A stretch of 64,000 nucleotides of DNA from Peribacillus simplex NBRC 15720 = DSM 1321 (GCF_002243645.1 NZ_CP017704.1:1589501-1653500), one strand, 5' to 3'. Numbered from the stretch's first letter, positions 1-8,656 are shown. Translations and numbers: made by a program. Notes: generated by a model not told the origin, from the letters alone.

Positions 1-1271
1 AAGCCAACTAATGTGATGAACAATGTTGGGATGGTTAAGATGATTCCCGTTTTAAAGTAGGTTCCCCATGAAATTTTTACGCCTTTTAATGAAAGGACAT
101 GCAGCCATAATAACGTTGCCAAAGAACCGATCGGAGTGATTTTCGGGCCCAAGTCCGAACCGATGACATTTGCATAAATAAGGGCCTCCCTGATTGCGCC
201 TGTTGTATGGGTATCAGATATGGCAAGGGCATCAATCATAACAGTTGGCATGTTATTCATAATGGATGACAGTATGGCGGCAATGAAGCCCATTCCCAGC
301 GTTGCGGCAAATAATCCTTGATCAGCAGTAACTTGTATAAGGTCAGCTAAAATGTTCGTCAATCCAACGTTTCTCAATCCATACACCACGACATACATTC
401 CAATGGAGAAGAACACAATAGCCCATGGTGCGCCTTTTACAACTGTCTTGGTATTAACAGCTGGACTTCGTCTTGCCATAAACAAGAAGAAAATTGCGAT
501 AACACCTGCAATGATGGATACAGGAATGCTGAAAAATTCACTGATAAAATAACCTACCAACAGAACACCTAAAACAATCCCAGACAGGCGAAACATTTTC
601 ACATCCCGAATGGCATCGACTGGCTTCTTCAATTGAGCCATATCATAATTCTTCGGAATGCTCTTTCTGAAGTACAAATATAATACCAGGATGCTTGCTG
701 CTAATGAAAACAGGTTTGGTACTATCATTCTAGAGGCGAACTCAATAAACTCGATATCAAAAAAGTCAGCAGAAACAATGTTGACCAGATTACTTACCAC
801 AAGCGGTAAGGATGTAGTGTCCGCAATAAACCCACTCGCGATGATAAATGGAAAGATCATTCTCTCTTCCAACTTCAAGTTTCGAACCATCGCCAAAACA
901 ATCGGAGTTAAGATGAGAGCTGCTCCATCATTTGCGAAGAACGCAGCGACTAGGGCTCCGAGAATGCTCACATACACAAACATCCTTACTCCATTTCCCT
1001 TGGCCGCTCTAGCCATATGTAGAGCTGCCCATTCAAAGAAACCAATTTCATCTAAAATCAAGGAAATAATGATAATAGCAATGAACGCCAACGTCGCGTT
1101 CCATACAATACCCGTAACGGTAATTACATCGTTGAAGTCAACAACTCCAACTAGTAAGGCAAGTACCGCTCCCCCGCATGCTGACCATCCGATCGACAAT
1201 CCCTTTGGCTGCCAGATGACGAGAGTGAGTGTTAATAAAAAGATGATAACTGCCAAAATAACTGATCCCAC
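1..1271 (-). CDS. arsB: Arsenite efflux pump ArsB (3' end off the window)
   Basis: Reading leftward from a GTG at 1271, 423 codons stay open to the window edge. The protein is a string of hydrophobic segments typical of the ArsB/ion transporter superfamily (about 12 membrane helices), which expels arsenite or antimonite from the cytoplasm. Recognisable stretches include [17 protein letters not shown] near the N-terminus, [20 protein letters not shown], and [15 protein letters not shown]. ArsB is usually about 430 residues, so only a few residues are lost. The GTG start is chosen because AGGAGGT lies 9 bases upstream (1281-1287). It sits 18 bp downstream of arsR and is presumably co-transcribed from the arsR promoter. 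Confidence 0.93.
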   Translation of the reverse strand, partial: MGSVILAVIIFLLTLTLVIWQPKGLSIGWSACGGAVLALLVGVVDFNDVITVTGIVWNATLAFIAIIIISLILDEIGFFEWAALHMARAAKGNGVRMFVYVSILGALVAAFFANDGAALILTPIVLAMVRNLKLEERMIFPFIIASGFIADTTSLPLVVSNLVNIVSADFFDIEFIEFASRMIVPNLFSLAASILVLYLYFRKSIPKNYDMAQLKKPVDAIRDVKMFRLSGIVLGVLLVGYFISEFFSIPVSIIAGVIAIFFLFMARRSPAVNTKTVVKGAPWAIVFFSIGMYVVVYGLRNVGLTNILADLIQVTADQGLFAATLGMGFIAAILSSIMNNMPTVMIDALAISDTHTTGAIREALIYANVIGSDLGPKITPIGSLATLLWLHVLSLKGVKISWGTYFKTGIILTIPTLFITLVG

Positions 1272-1289
1272 TGAAGTTGTACCTCCTAG

Positions 1290-1637
1290 TTAGTCACAAC
1301 AAATCCGTTTTCCTTGTGCTGTTAATTCTTCTAATTTAAAGTTTTGACTTGGTAAGTCCTTGATGACCGTCTGAATAAATGAGTAATAGGAAGAAGACGA
1401 ATTTAACGAGTAAAATATCCATTGTCCCCTTCTCGCTTCATTCACAATTCCGCTATCTTTCAGCTTTCGTAAATGTTGGCTGATAGCAGGCTGGCTCATC
1501 TCGAATAGGTCCACAAATTCACAGACACAGCATTCATGCTCAGCCATGATCTTAACCATGGTCAACCGAGTTTTATCACCTAGTAATTTAAGAATGTTTG
1601 CCGTTGTTTCTAAATCCAACGCTTCATTCGTTTGCAT
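1290..1637 (-). CDS. arsR: Arsenic-responsive repressor ArsR
   Basis: A 115-residue ArsR/SmtB winged-helix repressor. The As(III) site motif appears as ECCVCEF (Cys36, Cys37, Cys39), a variant of the usual ELCVCDL, directly before the DNA-recognition helix MSQPAISQHLRKLKDSGIV. The protein ends in a further vicinal pair, ICCD. An upstream in-frame start at 1664 is possible, but ATG at 1637 has AGGAGGG six bases ahead and gives the normal family length. It should repress its own operon (arsR-arsB) and release DNA when arsenite or antimonite binds the cysteines. A perfect inverted repeat lies immediately upstream at 1665-1717. Confidence 0.93.
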   Translation of the reverse strand: MQTNEALDLETTANILKLLGDKTRLTMVKIMAEHECCVCEFVDLFEMSQPAISQHLRKLKDSGIVNEARRGQWIFYSLNSSSSYYSFIQTVIKDLPSQNFKLEELTAQGKRICCD

Positions 1638-1664
1638 TGTATCCCTCCTGGCACAATCGAACAA

Positions 1665-1717
1665 ATAAGAATATGCTTATACTATGATTCAATATCAGTG
1701 TATAAGCATATTCTTAT
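1665..1717. promoter_or_regulatory. ars operator: perfect long inverted repeat
   Basis: Two 18-base arms (1665-1682 and 1700-1717) are exact reverse complements, separated by 17 bases. Each arm is itself nearly palindromic (ATAAG-N6-CTTAT), so the site reads as two ArsR dimer sites placed symmetrically just upstream of the arsR start. ArsR as the binding protein is inferred from position. Confidence 0.8.
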
Positions 1718-2018
1718 ATAATCAAGCATTAAATATTCAACAAGATAATTTTTAATTTTAGTCTGCTTAAAAGATGTTTCATAAAGGGTGTTGTTGATTT
1801 TCTTGATGAACTAACGGGGCAGGATAGTTGAAGAGTGTTGTTTAATCTTTGTTCAACAATTGGGCCATTTTCTGGAATAAAGCGATTGCTCAAATTACGG
1901 AATTTTGAAATAATTGTTATTAAGTTAAAGGGCAGATTTTAGAATATGGCCGAAACATATTGTATATAAAAAAATTAACATTAGTTTCTTAATTCTTTTT
2001 ATTGGGAGGAAGAGTCGG
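1718..2018. other. Non-coding gap with a small palindromic repeat
   Basis: I see no gene here. Positions 1808-1834 hold a short element (AACTA...TAGTTGAAGA) that resembles, in reverse complement, the element at 56103-56135. A GGAGGAAG ribosome site ends the gap before the next gene. Confidence 0.5.
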
Positions 2019-2381
2019 ATGGAAATAAAATGGATAGGTGTTAGCGTCCTCACCGGATTCTTTCTACTGGAGCTTGGTGCAATGGCTGCGTTCAGTTACT
2101 GGGGTTATCATATCAAGACAGGGGCAGCGGTCAAAATTATACTCGCGGTTGCCACGCCACTAGTCATAGCCACTCTATGGGGTATGTTTCTCTCCCCGAA
2201 GGCGTCGCTCCCCATCTTCTCCTTCCCCATACGAACTACGCTTAAGCTGGTTGTGTTCATTGTTGCTTCCGCAGCTTTGTACGCAAGTGGGCAAAGCGCG
2301 TTCGCAGTTACTTTTCTGACGGTGTCCCTTCTTATCGTGGCAGCAGTCTTCATCTTGAAGCTTCATAAAGTAAATATGTGA
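2019..2381 (+). CDS. YrdB-like membrane protein (DUF2568)
   Basis: A 120-residue protein made almost wholly of four membrane helices. The N-terminal FFLLELGAMAAFSYWGY pattern, where the first helix leads into a conserved Glu-Leu-Gly, is what I recognise as the DUF2568/YrdB family of small integral membrane proteins. The biochemical role of the family is unknown. Start ATG has GGGAGGAAGAG about 6 bases upstream. It is monocistronic, followed by a terminator, and lies between arsR and a methyltransferase on the opposite strand from the ars genes; nothing links it to arsenic directly. Confidence 0.75.
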   Translation: MEIKWIGVSVLTGFFLLELGAMAAFSYWGYHIKTGAAVKIILAVATPLVIATLWGMFLSPKASLPIFSFPIRTTLKLVVFIVASAALYASGQSAFAVTFLTVSLLIVAAVFILKLHKVNM

Positions 2382-2414
2382 AGTGGATTAGTCTAAAACC
2401 GAACTTCGATAATC

Positions 2415-2452
2415 GGGCGCTATCCTGGAACAAGGATAAGCGCTCATTTTCC
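2415..2452 (+). terminator. Rho-independent terminator after the YrdB-like gene
   Basis: GGGCGCTATCCT pairs with AGGATAAGCGCTC around a short loop, followed by a T-rich tract. Confidence 0.75.
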
Positions 2453-2564
2453 TTTTTAGGGCCATTTTGTAGAAGAAGGGATATTTCCTATTTTTAACGA
2501 ATACAGAATTAAAATAAACTTATCAAAAGTGGTGAGGTAGATAGAAAAAAAAGTTAATTTCTTT

Positions 2565-3356
2565 TTGGACTGTAAAACGGAAAAACATATTATTAACAGA
2601 CTTCGAAGCGCCGGTTGTGTTTTCGCAGAAGATGAGACCCGGTTAATTATCTCAGAGGCAAGGACTCTAAAGGACCTCGATAAAATGGTAGAAATGCGAG
2701 CCAACGGTTTACCTCTTGAATACGTTGTTGGATGCACAGATTTCTGTGGTCTGCGGATAGAAGTGGATCAGGGCGTTTTCGTTCCACGCAAACGTACCGA
2801 GTTTCTTGTTCGCCAGGCAGAAGCCCTGTCATGTTCTGATGATATCGTCGTTGACCTATGTTGTGGGTCAGGTGCTGTGGGTGTAGCACTGGCTACAGCT
2901 TTGGGACGGGTTGTGTTGTACTCTGTTGACATTGACCCTGTCGCAATACGATGTGCTGAACGCAATGTAACGATTTTCGATGGTCACGTTTTTGAAGGTG
3001 ACCTGTATAAGGCCTTACCCGACTCACTTAAGGGCCATGTGAACATCCTAGTTGCAAATGTACCTTACGTTCCCACCAAGGCAATCAAGCTACTTCCCCA
3101 GGAGGCTCGCCTATATGAACCGAAGGTGGCGCTTGACGGAGGAGAGGATGGACTTGACATTCAGCGAAGAGTAGCTGAAGAAGCATTACTTTGGCTAGCA
3201 CTGGGAGGACATCTTTTGATAGAAACGAGCGAAATGCAGACAGCCCAAACCTTTGAAATCTTTGATAGTGTTGGGCTGACTACGAAAGTGATCAGAGACG
3301 AGGAATTGGATGCTACTATAGTTGTCGGATCAAATTTTAGCTTTCATGGTAAATAA
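2565..3356 (+). CDS. PrmC/HemK-like N5-glutamine methyltransferase
   Basis: A 263-residue class I SAM-dependent methyltransferase with PrmC-like layout: short helical N-terminal part (1-70), then the SAM-binding motif VVDLCCGSGAVGVAL (about 95-109) and an acidic SVDIDP loop. The family signature NPPY, which holds the glutamine side chain, is here NVPY in LVANVPYVPT (about 165). That variant marks the PrmC-related subgroup of unknown substrate rather than the release-factor enzyme. The start is uncertain: no ATG precedes the conserved region, so I use TTG at 2565, which lacks a well-placed ribosome site; the frame opens at 2541 with ATA just after GGTGAGGT. Confidence 0.8.
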   Translation: MDCKTEKHIINRLRSAGCVFAEDETRLIISEARTLKDLDKMVEMRANGLPLEYVVGCTDFCGLRIEVDQGVFVPRKRTEFLVRQAEALSCSDDIVVDLCCGSGAVGVALATALGRVVLYSVDIDPVAIRCAERNVTIFDGHVFEGDLYKALPDSLKGHVNILVANVPYVPTKAIKLLPQEARLYEPKVALDGGEDGLDIQRRVAEEALLWLALGGHLLIETSEMQTAQTFEIFDSVGLTTKVIRDEELDATIVVGSNFSFHGK

Positions 3357-3841
3357 ACAGTTAGTTCTAATCACAAATAAAATGATAATTTCTTGGCACT
3401 GTACTAATAACCAAAATTTCCTTATTCCAGAATCGCTTTTCTTAATGAACTCCCTCAGTTTAATAGATAATGCTCACGAATACTCGCTTATTCGCAGGAT
3501 TTCAAACCACATGGTATAGGTTGCTATAGATGAACGCAAGAGATAGGACCGTTTTGATAAGATGAGGGCAGATTGAAATAGGGGATCTGTTGAAAATCCC
3601 ATATTATTACATATACTGCACGCATTCTCCACGCTGCCCCTGGAGGCTTTCCCTCCCATGTCTCAACGGGTCATAATCCTATGCCCTTTCATTCCTTCGT
3701 CATGCCTATCCAAGGGGTGAAGGCCGGTTTTGCTAACGGAACGGGTCATTGCCCTTTTGTTCATTACATCCAGTACTTCGTGCTTTCTTTGAAATCCTAC
3801 GAATAAGCCAACTTTCGTTAAATAACAATGTGAATGTAAAT
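3357..3841. other. Non-coding region downstream of the IS110 transposase
   Basis: No credible gene is visible. On the transposase strand this is the 3' flank. Two related stretches occur: ACGGGTCAT followed by GCCCTTT at 3667-3689 and again at 3741-3757. IS110-family elements of the IS1111 type carry a structured guide (bridge) RNA in this position, so part of the region may be the element's non-coding end. The outer IS boundary could not be placed. Confidence 0.4.
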
Positions 3842-5116
3842 TTACGCTGCTAGTTGTTCAAATGGGAAGATCATTTCCGGTTTATAGGCAGAGCCATTAC
3901 GAGCTATACCTACTAGGACACGGGCGAGTTTTCCACAAAGTTTCATGATGGATTTCATTTTCTTAATCTTCTTCACTTTAACATTATTCGAGTGTAGGGC
4001 CTTAAACTCAGGGTTATTCATCACTAGACTCATGGTCGCAAGGAAGAGGTAACGCCGCAGGCGTGATCTTCCACGTTTGGAAAGAACAATTTGGCCTTTC
4101 CACTTCCCAGAGCTTGCTTCAGCGAGATGCAATCCTGCATGACGAAGGAGCGCATTCCCGTGAGCGAACCCACTCAGATCTCCAGCTTCTCCTAAGATTC
4201 CCGCTAGTGAAATCTCGCTGATTCCTTTAATGGCAAGTATTTGCTTAACGAATGGAATCTGTTCCAAGACGTTTGTGACTTCTTGCGTCACTCTTTCGAG
4301 TTGGGATGAAGCGAGATCATATTCCTCTAATAATTGTCCCAAGTGAAGTTTATACGCATCAAGGGCTTGTTTCGTACCAATTGAACGCTTGGCCAATACA
4401 AGCAGGGAACGGGCTTTTTTATGCCCGGAATGTCGCTTCATACATGATTTCCAACCGGTTACGATATCTTGAGGCTGTAAGGAACATAATTCAGCTGGGG
4501 TAGGAAAGAGGCGTAGGGTTGCGATTGCCCCTTTACATGATACGTCTTTAAACACTTGCCGGAGCTCGGGAAAGACCACATCCACCCAGCGATTAATTTG
4601 GTTGATGGAGCTAACATGACGCTTAACGGTCACATCTCGGTTAGCCATAAGGACACGAAGTTTTTCAAATGATTCTGAAGTGGAACGAACGAAGGCATAG
4701 TAGCCATTCTTCACCATATCAGCGATGACAAGGGCATCTTATTTATCACTTTTGGATTGCGTATTATCACGATTTTCTTTGTTTCTTTTGACATGGTGAG
4801 GATTGACGGTGACGACATCCATGTTTTGTTTGACTAGCCACTTTGAAAGGTTTATCCAATAATGTCCGGTAGGTTCCATTCCGACTATCGTTGTGTCTAG
4901 GTTTTTCATTTGTTTTAGTTCCTGGATCCAGTTTAGTAATCGAGTAAAACCCTCTTCGTTATTTTCAAAAGACAAGGGTTTCCCGACCACAATGCCCCGA
5001 AAGTTTACAGCACGGGCCACGTGTAAGTGTTGGGCAATATCCACACCAACAACTAGATGTTGATCCGTAATTCTCTCAATTAGTTGATTTTGTTTGTTTT
5101 GCATTTTAAAATTCAT
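3842..5116 (-). pseudogene. IS110-family transposase interrupted by one in-frame stop
   Basis: One 425-codon frame encodes a complete IS110/IS1111 transposase: N-terminal DEDD RuvC-like domain and C-terminal transposase_20 domain (IKGISEISLAGILGEAG, with GNALLRHAGLHLAEASSGKWKGQ after it). Catalytic residues are Asp26 (VGVDIA), Glu81 (GMEPTGHYW), Asp124 (KSDK) and Asp127 (DALVIAD). A TAA at 4739-4741 replaces codon 126, probably a former AAA lysine, so the stop falls between the last two catalytic aspartates. There is no frameshift; the downstream part reopens at ATG 4717. Start ATG at 5116 is used. The element is likely immobile unless the stop is read through or complemented in trans. Confidence 0.9.
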
Positions 5117-5449
5117 AGTAGGGCTTCCTCCTTAAGACTTTGAGTTAGATTGGTCTCTATACTCGTATCTTACTGAGGGGCTCTATTTTTTTCAAACCTG
5201 ATATTTAACGATCTACAGGAATGCTAACGGGTGCGTTAGCGCCATAAGAAGGCCGCCAATTGGCGGCCCTTTTGAAAGTATGTTTCTTACATAACTCGTA
5301 CATGGGGTAACACCATCAAAACGCGGAAACGTATGCTAGGCAAATTCGACACTAAAATAACCGATCTTCCGTATGTTAAGAAGAATCGGCGATTTGTCGA
5401 CAGTCTGACAGCCATTTTATTTGCTGTTTAAATTATTGTACATTCAGTT
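5117..5449. other. Non-coding region upstream of the IS110 transposase
   Basis: No gene seen. It holds two hairpins: GCTAACG-GGTG-CGTTAGC at 5223-5240 and the perfect 18-base palindrome GGCCGCCAATTGGCGGCC at 5251-5268 followed by CTTTTG, terminator-like. The element's end on this side probably lies in this stretch but is not marked by an obvious terminal repeat. Confidence 0.5.
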
Positions 5450-5749
5450 TTATTGTTCATGCGTCCAAGTGATTGATTCACCTGTGGATGGGCAGCTTGG
5501 GAACTTTTCTCCTTGCTGAAGCACCACATGTTCTCCATCTGCATCTAGATAATGTCCTGATTCCATAACAGTTTCTCCAGTTCTATGAGCGTGGCTTGCA
5601 TGAGTCCAGGTTGTAGAATTTCCTGTGGAAGGACATTCAGGAAATGTTTCCCCTTGATGCAGATCTTTTTTTTCCCCAGTAGTACAAATGTAAGCACCAG
5701 CTTCTGATACAGTTTCTCCTGTGTGGTGATGGTCTGTGATGTGAGTCAT
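5450..5749 (-). CDS. Small two-repeat protein, YjzC-like
   Basis: A 99-residue hydrophilic protein built from two copies of a unit of about 46 residues: TGETV-E-(A/S)G-Y, then L-QGE-FP-CPSTG, then TTWTH or ITWTH. The unit (GE at the start, a G-Y pair, a GE-FP step and a final W-T) resembles the small YjzC family of Bacillus, but I am not certain. Each unit has one cysteine in FPxCPSTG, plus His-rich spacers ([17 protein letters not shown]), so metal binding is possible but unproven. Start ATG has AAGGAGGAATTCTT upstream. It lies between the IS remnant and the arsO-type gene, with a terminator separating it from the latter. Confidence 0.65.
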   Translation of the reverse strand: MTHITDHHHTGETVSEAGAYICTTGEKKDLHQGETFPECPSTGNSTTWTHASHAHRTGETVMESGHYLDADGEHVVLQQGEKFPSCPSTGESITWTHEQ

Positions 5750-5880
5750 AAGAATTCCTCCTTTTGATTTAACTAAACAACAACTGATAGTTTCTCACAG
5801 ACCCATTAAATTATTCTATTGATGGGAAGGTAGAAATCGCAATAAATACTGCATCTGAAATAAAAAAGTATCAATATAAA

Positions 5881-5911
5881 AAGACCAGTCTGTTAACACC
5901 AGACTGGTCTT
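5881..5911 (-). terminator. Terminator of the arsO-type gene
   Basis: Twelve-base perfect stem AAGACCAGTCTG / CAGACTGGTCTT with a 7-base loop. Read on the minus strand it is followed by TTTTTATA, five bases after the arsO-type stop codon. Confidence 0.85.
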
Positions 5912-5916
5912 CTGTT

Positions 5917-7293
5917 TTATTCACAACAAGATTTATTATTAATATCCAATCTGGCTAGAACGGGGCTGCCACAGCAAGAACCATCCTTCGTTTCAGTTGC
6001 TGGAATATCAGAATCGCAGGAATTAGATTTCAGATTCACACTGCAAACTCCTGTTTCAGGGAGTTCCAAGTGTACTTCTTTTGCCCCTTCTACATCGCCA
6101 GTAAGATAAGCCACCACGGAACGGACTTGTTCATAGCCAGTCGCCAGTAAGAAGGTAGGTGCTCTTCCATAACTCTTCATGCCAACAATGTAGAAGTTCT
6201 TTTCAGGGTGCCGTAATTCTTGTTCACCATGCGGCCGCACGGTTCCACAACTATGAATATTGGGATCAATTAGCGGAGCAAGCGCTTCTATGCTTTCCAC
6301 AGCTGAATCAAGGTTTATTCTTATTTCATTTAAAAAGGATGTATCGGGTCTGAAACCTGTACTCACAACGATTTCATCGATTTCACTGATTGTGGTTTCT
6401 TCTCCGTTACGTTCTCCCACAACAGTGATTTTATCGTTTGTTGGATACACTCCGTTAATATGAAAGGGCGTTAGAATATTGATTCGTCCAGACTCCACTA
6501 ATTGCTGAATTCTTATGCCCAACTCTCCACGAGCGGCCAAGCCGTCATTTTCTTGTCCACCGTACACTTCATGGATTTGTTTTTTACGAAGAACCCAGTA
6601 GATCTTGGTATCCGTAAATTTTTGCTGTAAGGTTGCCAGATCCAATAAGGCATTTATGGCAGAATGACCGCTTCCGATCACCACGGTGGTTTTATTTTGA
6701 TATCTGTTTTCTAATTGTTCGATGTTAGGGATGCCATAGTGGATTTGATTGTGTAATTGTCTCTCCGCATTCGTCCAGACTCCATTGGAAAGGATCGGGT
6801 TCGGATTAGTCCAAGTACCTGATGAATCAATCACTGCTTTCGCTTCAATGACTGTTGTGTCACCATTCACTTCTACATACAGTTGAAAGGGAACAGTGTC
6901 TCGTTTTCCTGTTTTTAATTTATCATGAGCCTTTTTGGCAACACCGACTACTTTTGCCTGTAAGATGATCTTTTCTTTCATTTCTGGAAGGTTACTCAAC
7001 GGAAGAAGGTACTCTACTACCAGTTCGCGACCTGTTGGCAAAGCATTTTCGTCAGGTGACGTCCATCCATCGTTCTCCAGTAATTCCTTTGCTGCTTTAT
7101 CGATGTTATATTGCCACGGAGAAAACATTCGAACGTGTCCCCACTCCAACATACTCGAACCAACGGAATCCCCCGCTTCCAATACGATAAACTTCTCCCC
7201 TTTTTTTAGTAAATGAGCGGCAGCGGCCAGCCCCACAGGACCCCCACCTATAATTGCTACGGGTAAAGCACTTTTATCAAATTGAACCATCAT
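5917..7293 (-). CDS. arsO: ArsO-type flavin-dependent NAD(P)-binding oxidoreductase with Cys-rich tail
   Basis: A 458-residue two-dinucleotide-fold flavoprotein. The FAD-binding motif VAIIGGGPVGLAAAAHLL is at 12-29; the NAD(P) motif VVIGSGHSAINALLDLA is near 205-221; a VSTGFRPDTSF stretch follows near 312, as in flavin-containing monooxygenase and thioredoxin-reductase-like enzymes. Such genes in ars clusters are called ArsO; the reaction is not established here. The last 45 residues carry seven cysteines, including GSCCGSP and KSCCE at the very end, suited to binding trivalent arsenic. Start ATG 7293 has AGGAGGGAATA upstream. It has its own promoter region carrying a candidate MarR operator, next to the MarR gene. 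Confidence 0.75.
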   Translation of the reverse strand: MMVQFDKSALPVAIIGGGPVGLAAAAHLLKKGEKFIVLEAGDSVGSSMLEWGHVRMFSPWQYNIDKAAKELLENDGWTSPDENALPTGRELVVEYLLPLSNLPEMKEKIILQAKVVGVAKKAHDKLKTGKRDTVPFQLYVEVNGDTTVIEAKAVIDSSGTWTNPNPILSNGVWTNAERQLHNQIHYGIPNIEQLENRYQNKTTVVIGSGHSAINALLDLATLQQKFTDTKIYWVLRKKQIHEVYGGQENDGLAARGELGIRIQQLVESGRINILTPFHINGVYPTNDKITVVGERNGEETTISEIDEIVVSTGFRPDTSFLNEIRINLDSAVESIEALAPLIDPNIHSCGTVRPHGEQELRHPEKNFYIVGMKSYGRAPTFLLATGYEQVRSVVAYLTGDVEGAKEVHLELPETGVCSVNLKSNSCDSDIPATETKDGSCCGSPVLARLDINNKSCCE

Positions 7294-7324
7294 TATTCCC
7301 TCCTATATTTTCATTTAAAAAAAG

Positions 7325-7337
7325 TTGTAATTTGCAA
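7325..7337. promoter_or_regulatory. Candidate MarR operator, arsO-type promoter
   Basis: TTGTAATTTGCAA, a partial palindrome. On the minus strand it lies just downstream of a -10 like TATAAT (about 7351-7356), so a bound protein would block the arsO-type gene. The identical 13-mer occurs in inverse orientation at 8657-8669. Confidence 0.65.
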
Positions 7338-7356
7338 GTATTGTCGAAAAATTATA

Positions 7357-7812
7357 CTACCCCCAAGGAGTAGTACAACATACGGAAGACTTCAACATCC
7401 GATCATTAAGCAATGTCAGAGAACGCACGACTGATTCCTTCTCAAACTCATTCATCGTCTTGAAGATCTCATTCAAGTAATCATTCATTTGTTGATCGAT
7501 GGTTTGATTGATTTTCATGCCTTCATCGGTCAGTGAAAGAATAGAAATTCTCCGATCTTCCGCATCAGGGGTTTTTGTGACTAAATTCAATTTTATTAGG
7601 GATTGGATTTGTCGACTAAACGTCGTAATATCCGTTCCCAATGTTTCTGCAATTTGCTGGATGGAAGCCTTATTTTGTCGGTTTATTTCATACAGGATAT
7701 GGCTTTGAACGAGGGATATCTCAATTCCATCAGCTCTGCAACAATTTTTATTCAATAATCCAAAACGTCTTGTTAAGAGTTGGAAGAGACCTCTAAGGTT
7801 TTCATTTTCCAT
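7357..7812 (-). CDS. MarR-family regulator with two vicinal cysteine pairs
   Basis: A 151-residue MarR/SlyA winged-helix protein. Helix-turn-helix and wing are seen in QQIAETLGTDITTFSRQIQSL and the DAEDRR wing tip. Unusually it has Cys24-Cys25 near the N-terminal dimer helix (LLNKNCCRADG) and Cys145-Cys146 at the C-terminus (KSSVCCTTPWG); the termini form the MarR dimer interface, so the four thiols per chain could sit close together and sense As(III) or an organoarsenical. Start ATG 7812 rather than the GTG at 7821, which forms part of the GTGAGGTG ribosome site. Neighbours (ArsO-type, ArsN1-type) suggest an arsenic-stress repressor; the ligand is inference. Confidence 0.85.
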   Translation of the reverse strand: MENENLRGLFQLLTRRFGLLNKNCCRADGIEISLVQSHILYEINRQNKASIQQIAETLGTDITTFSRQIQSLIKLNLVTKTPDAEDRRISILSLTDEGMKINQTIDQQMNDYLNEIFKTMNEFEKESVVRSLTLLNDRMLKSSVCCTTPWG

Positions 7813-7846
7813 TACTTTCACCTCACTTTATTTATACGCTAATTAT

Positions 7847-7859
7847 TTGCATTTTGCAA
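7847..7859. promoter_or_regulatory. Candidate MarR operator overlapping the marR promoter
   Basis: TTGCATTTTGCAA. On the minus strand the reverse complement TTGCAAAATGCAA begins with TTGCAA, usable as -35, followed after 17 bases by TATAAA as -10. The operator therefore covers the -35 element of the regulator's own promoter. Confidence 0.65.
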
Positions 7860-7872
7860 CTATTTTATTCAA

Positions 7873-8082
7873 CTATTTTTTTGTTGATCTTTTTAGCTTA
7901 TTAAAAGCCGTCATGAAATTTCGGTGAGTTTGTTCTCCATAATAACACGCTTCACCTTTAAAAAAGTTTGTTTCAATGAATTCTTTTGCCTTTTCCACCA
8001 CAGGTTCACGAGAAGCTAAAACCAGCTTGAAATAGGCATCAAAATAACCCACAGACAATACGCTTGAATGGTTCACTGTCAT
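7873..8082 (-). CDS. Small protein of unknown function in the arsenic cluster
   Basis: A 69-residue protein I do not recognise. It is soluble-looking, starts MTVNHSSVLSVGYFDAYFK, has a single cysteine (GEACYYG) and a basic C-terminal tail. It is likely real: GGGGGGAGGAGG lies just ahead of its ATG, and it starts 22 bases after the ArsN1-type stop, so the two are probably co-transcribed. The MarR gene follows after a separate promoter. Confidence 0.7.
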   Translation of the reverse strand: MTVNHSSVLSVGYFDAYFKLVLASREPVVEKAKEFIETNFFKGEACYYGEQTHRNFMTAFNKLKRSTKK

Positions 8083-8104
8083 AATCCTCCTCCCCCCTAA
8101 ATGT

Positions 8105-8590
8105 TTAAAGTAATTTCTCCATAGCCATCACATCGACAAATTCTCCGTCTAATATTCCCTGGTTCTTAAACACACCCACTTCTCGATACCCCCGTTTTTT
8201 GTACAATCCTTGACCCATCTGGTTAAAGGGAAAAGTGAATAACACAATTTTATTGAAGTCATTTTCTTTTGCGAGCTTTTCGATTGATTGCAGCAATAAA
8301 CCGCCAATCCCTTTTCCTCGATGATCTCTTGAGATATAAACGGATAAATCAGCAACCCCTTTATAAGCATCGCGGCTGTTATATTGATTCAAGGAAGCCC
8401 ATCCAACGATTTCTCCTTCTTGGTCGGCGACAATTACCTTATAGCGTCCGATGTGTTGGGCGAACCATTCCTCCATGTTGGTTTGATCCTTCAGCTCCGT
8501 TTCTAACGTGGCAATTCTATCCTCAATCCCTTGATTGTAAATTTCTTTGATGGAATCTATGTCCGTTTCCATCGCTTCACGAATGATCAT
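8105..8590 (-). CDS. arsN1: GNAT N-acetyltransferase, ArsN1-like
   Basis: A 161-residue GNAT enzyme. N-terminal IREAMETDIDSIKEIYNQGIEDRIATLET, the VGWASLNQYNSRDAYKGVADLSVY stretch and the acetyl-CoA loop RDHRGKGIGGLLL (about 94-106) match the phosphinothricin/arsinothricin acetyltransferase group; the near-C-terminal GYREVGVFKNQGILDGEFVDV also fits. ArsN1 proteins acetylate the amino group of the arsenical antibiotic arsinothricin and of related glutamate analogues. Phosphinothricin-type specificity or a broader substrate range cannot be excluded. Start ATG 8590 follows AAAGGGGAAAGGT; an upstream ATG at 8626 lacks such a site. First gene of the thiol/arsenic set, with a candidate MarR operator in its promoter. 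Confidence 0.8.
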   Translation of the reverse strand: MIIREAMETDIDSIKEIYNQGIEDRIATLETELKDQTNMEEWFAQHIGRYKVIVADQEGEIVGWASLNQYNSRDAYKGVADLSVYISRDHRGKGIGGLLLQSIEKLAKENDFNKIVLFTFPFNQMGQGLYKKRGYREVGVFKNQGILDGEFVDVMAMEKLL

Positions 8591-8656
8591 ACCTTTCCCC
8601 TTTCGTTTGACTAATGAGTTTTTCAATATTCTACAGTCGATTTATAACATTATTAG

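Noticed and set aside
658..1293. Long open frame on the + strand opposite arsB
   Set aside because: It is antisense to a clear ArsB gene, has no domain pattern or ribosome site, and its length follows from the codon use of arsB.
1840..1920. Remnant of a transposase gene in the arsR-yrdB gap
   Set aside because: The words seen recur in Bacillus intergenic DNA, but no frame with transposase motifs is present.
3474..3659. 61-codon minus-strand frame downstream of the IS110 gene
   Set aside because: No ribosome site and no recognisable protein; better explained as non-coding IS end or flank.
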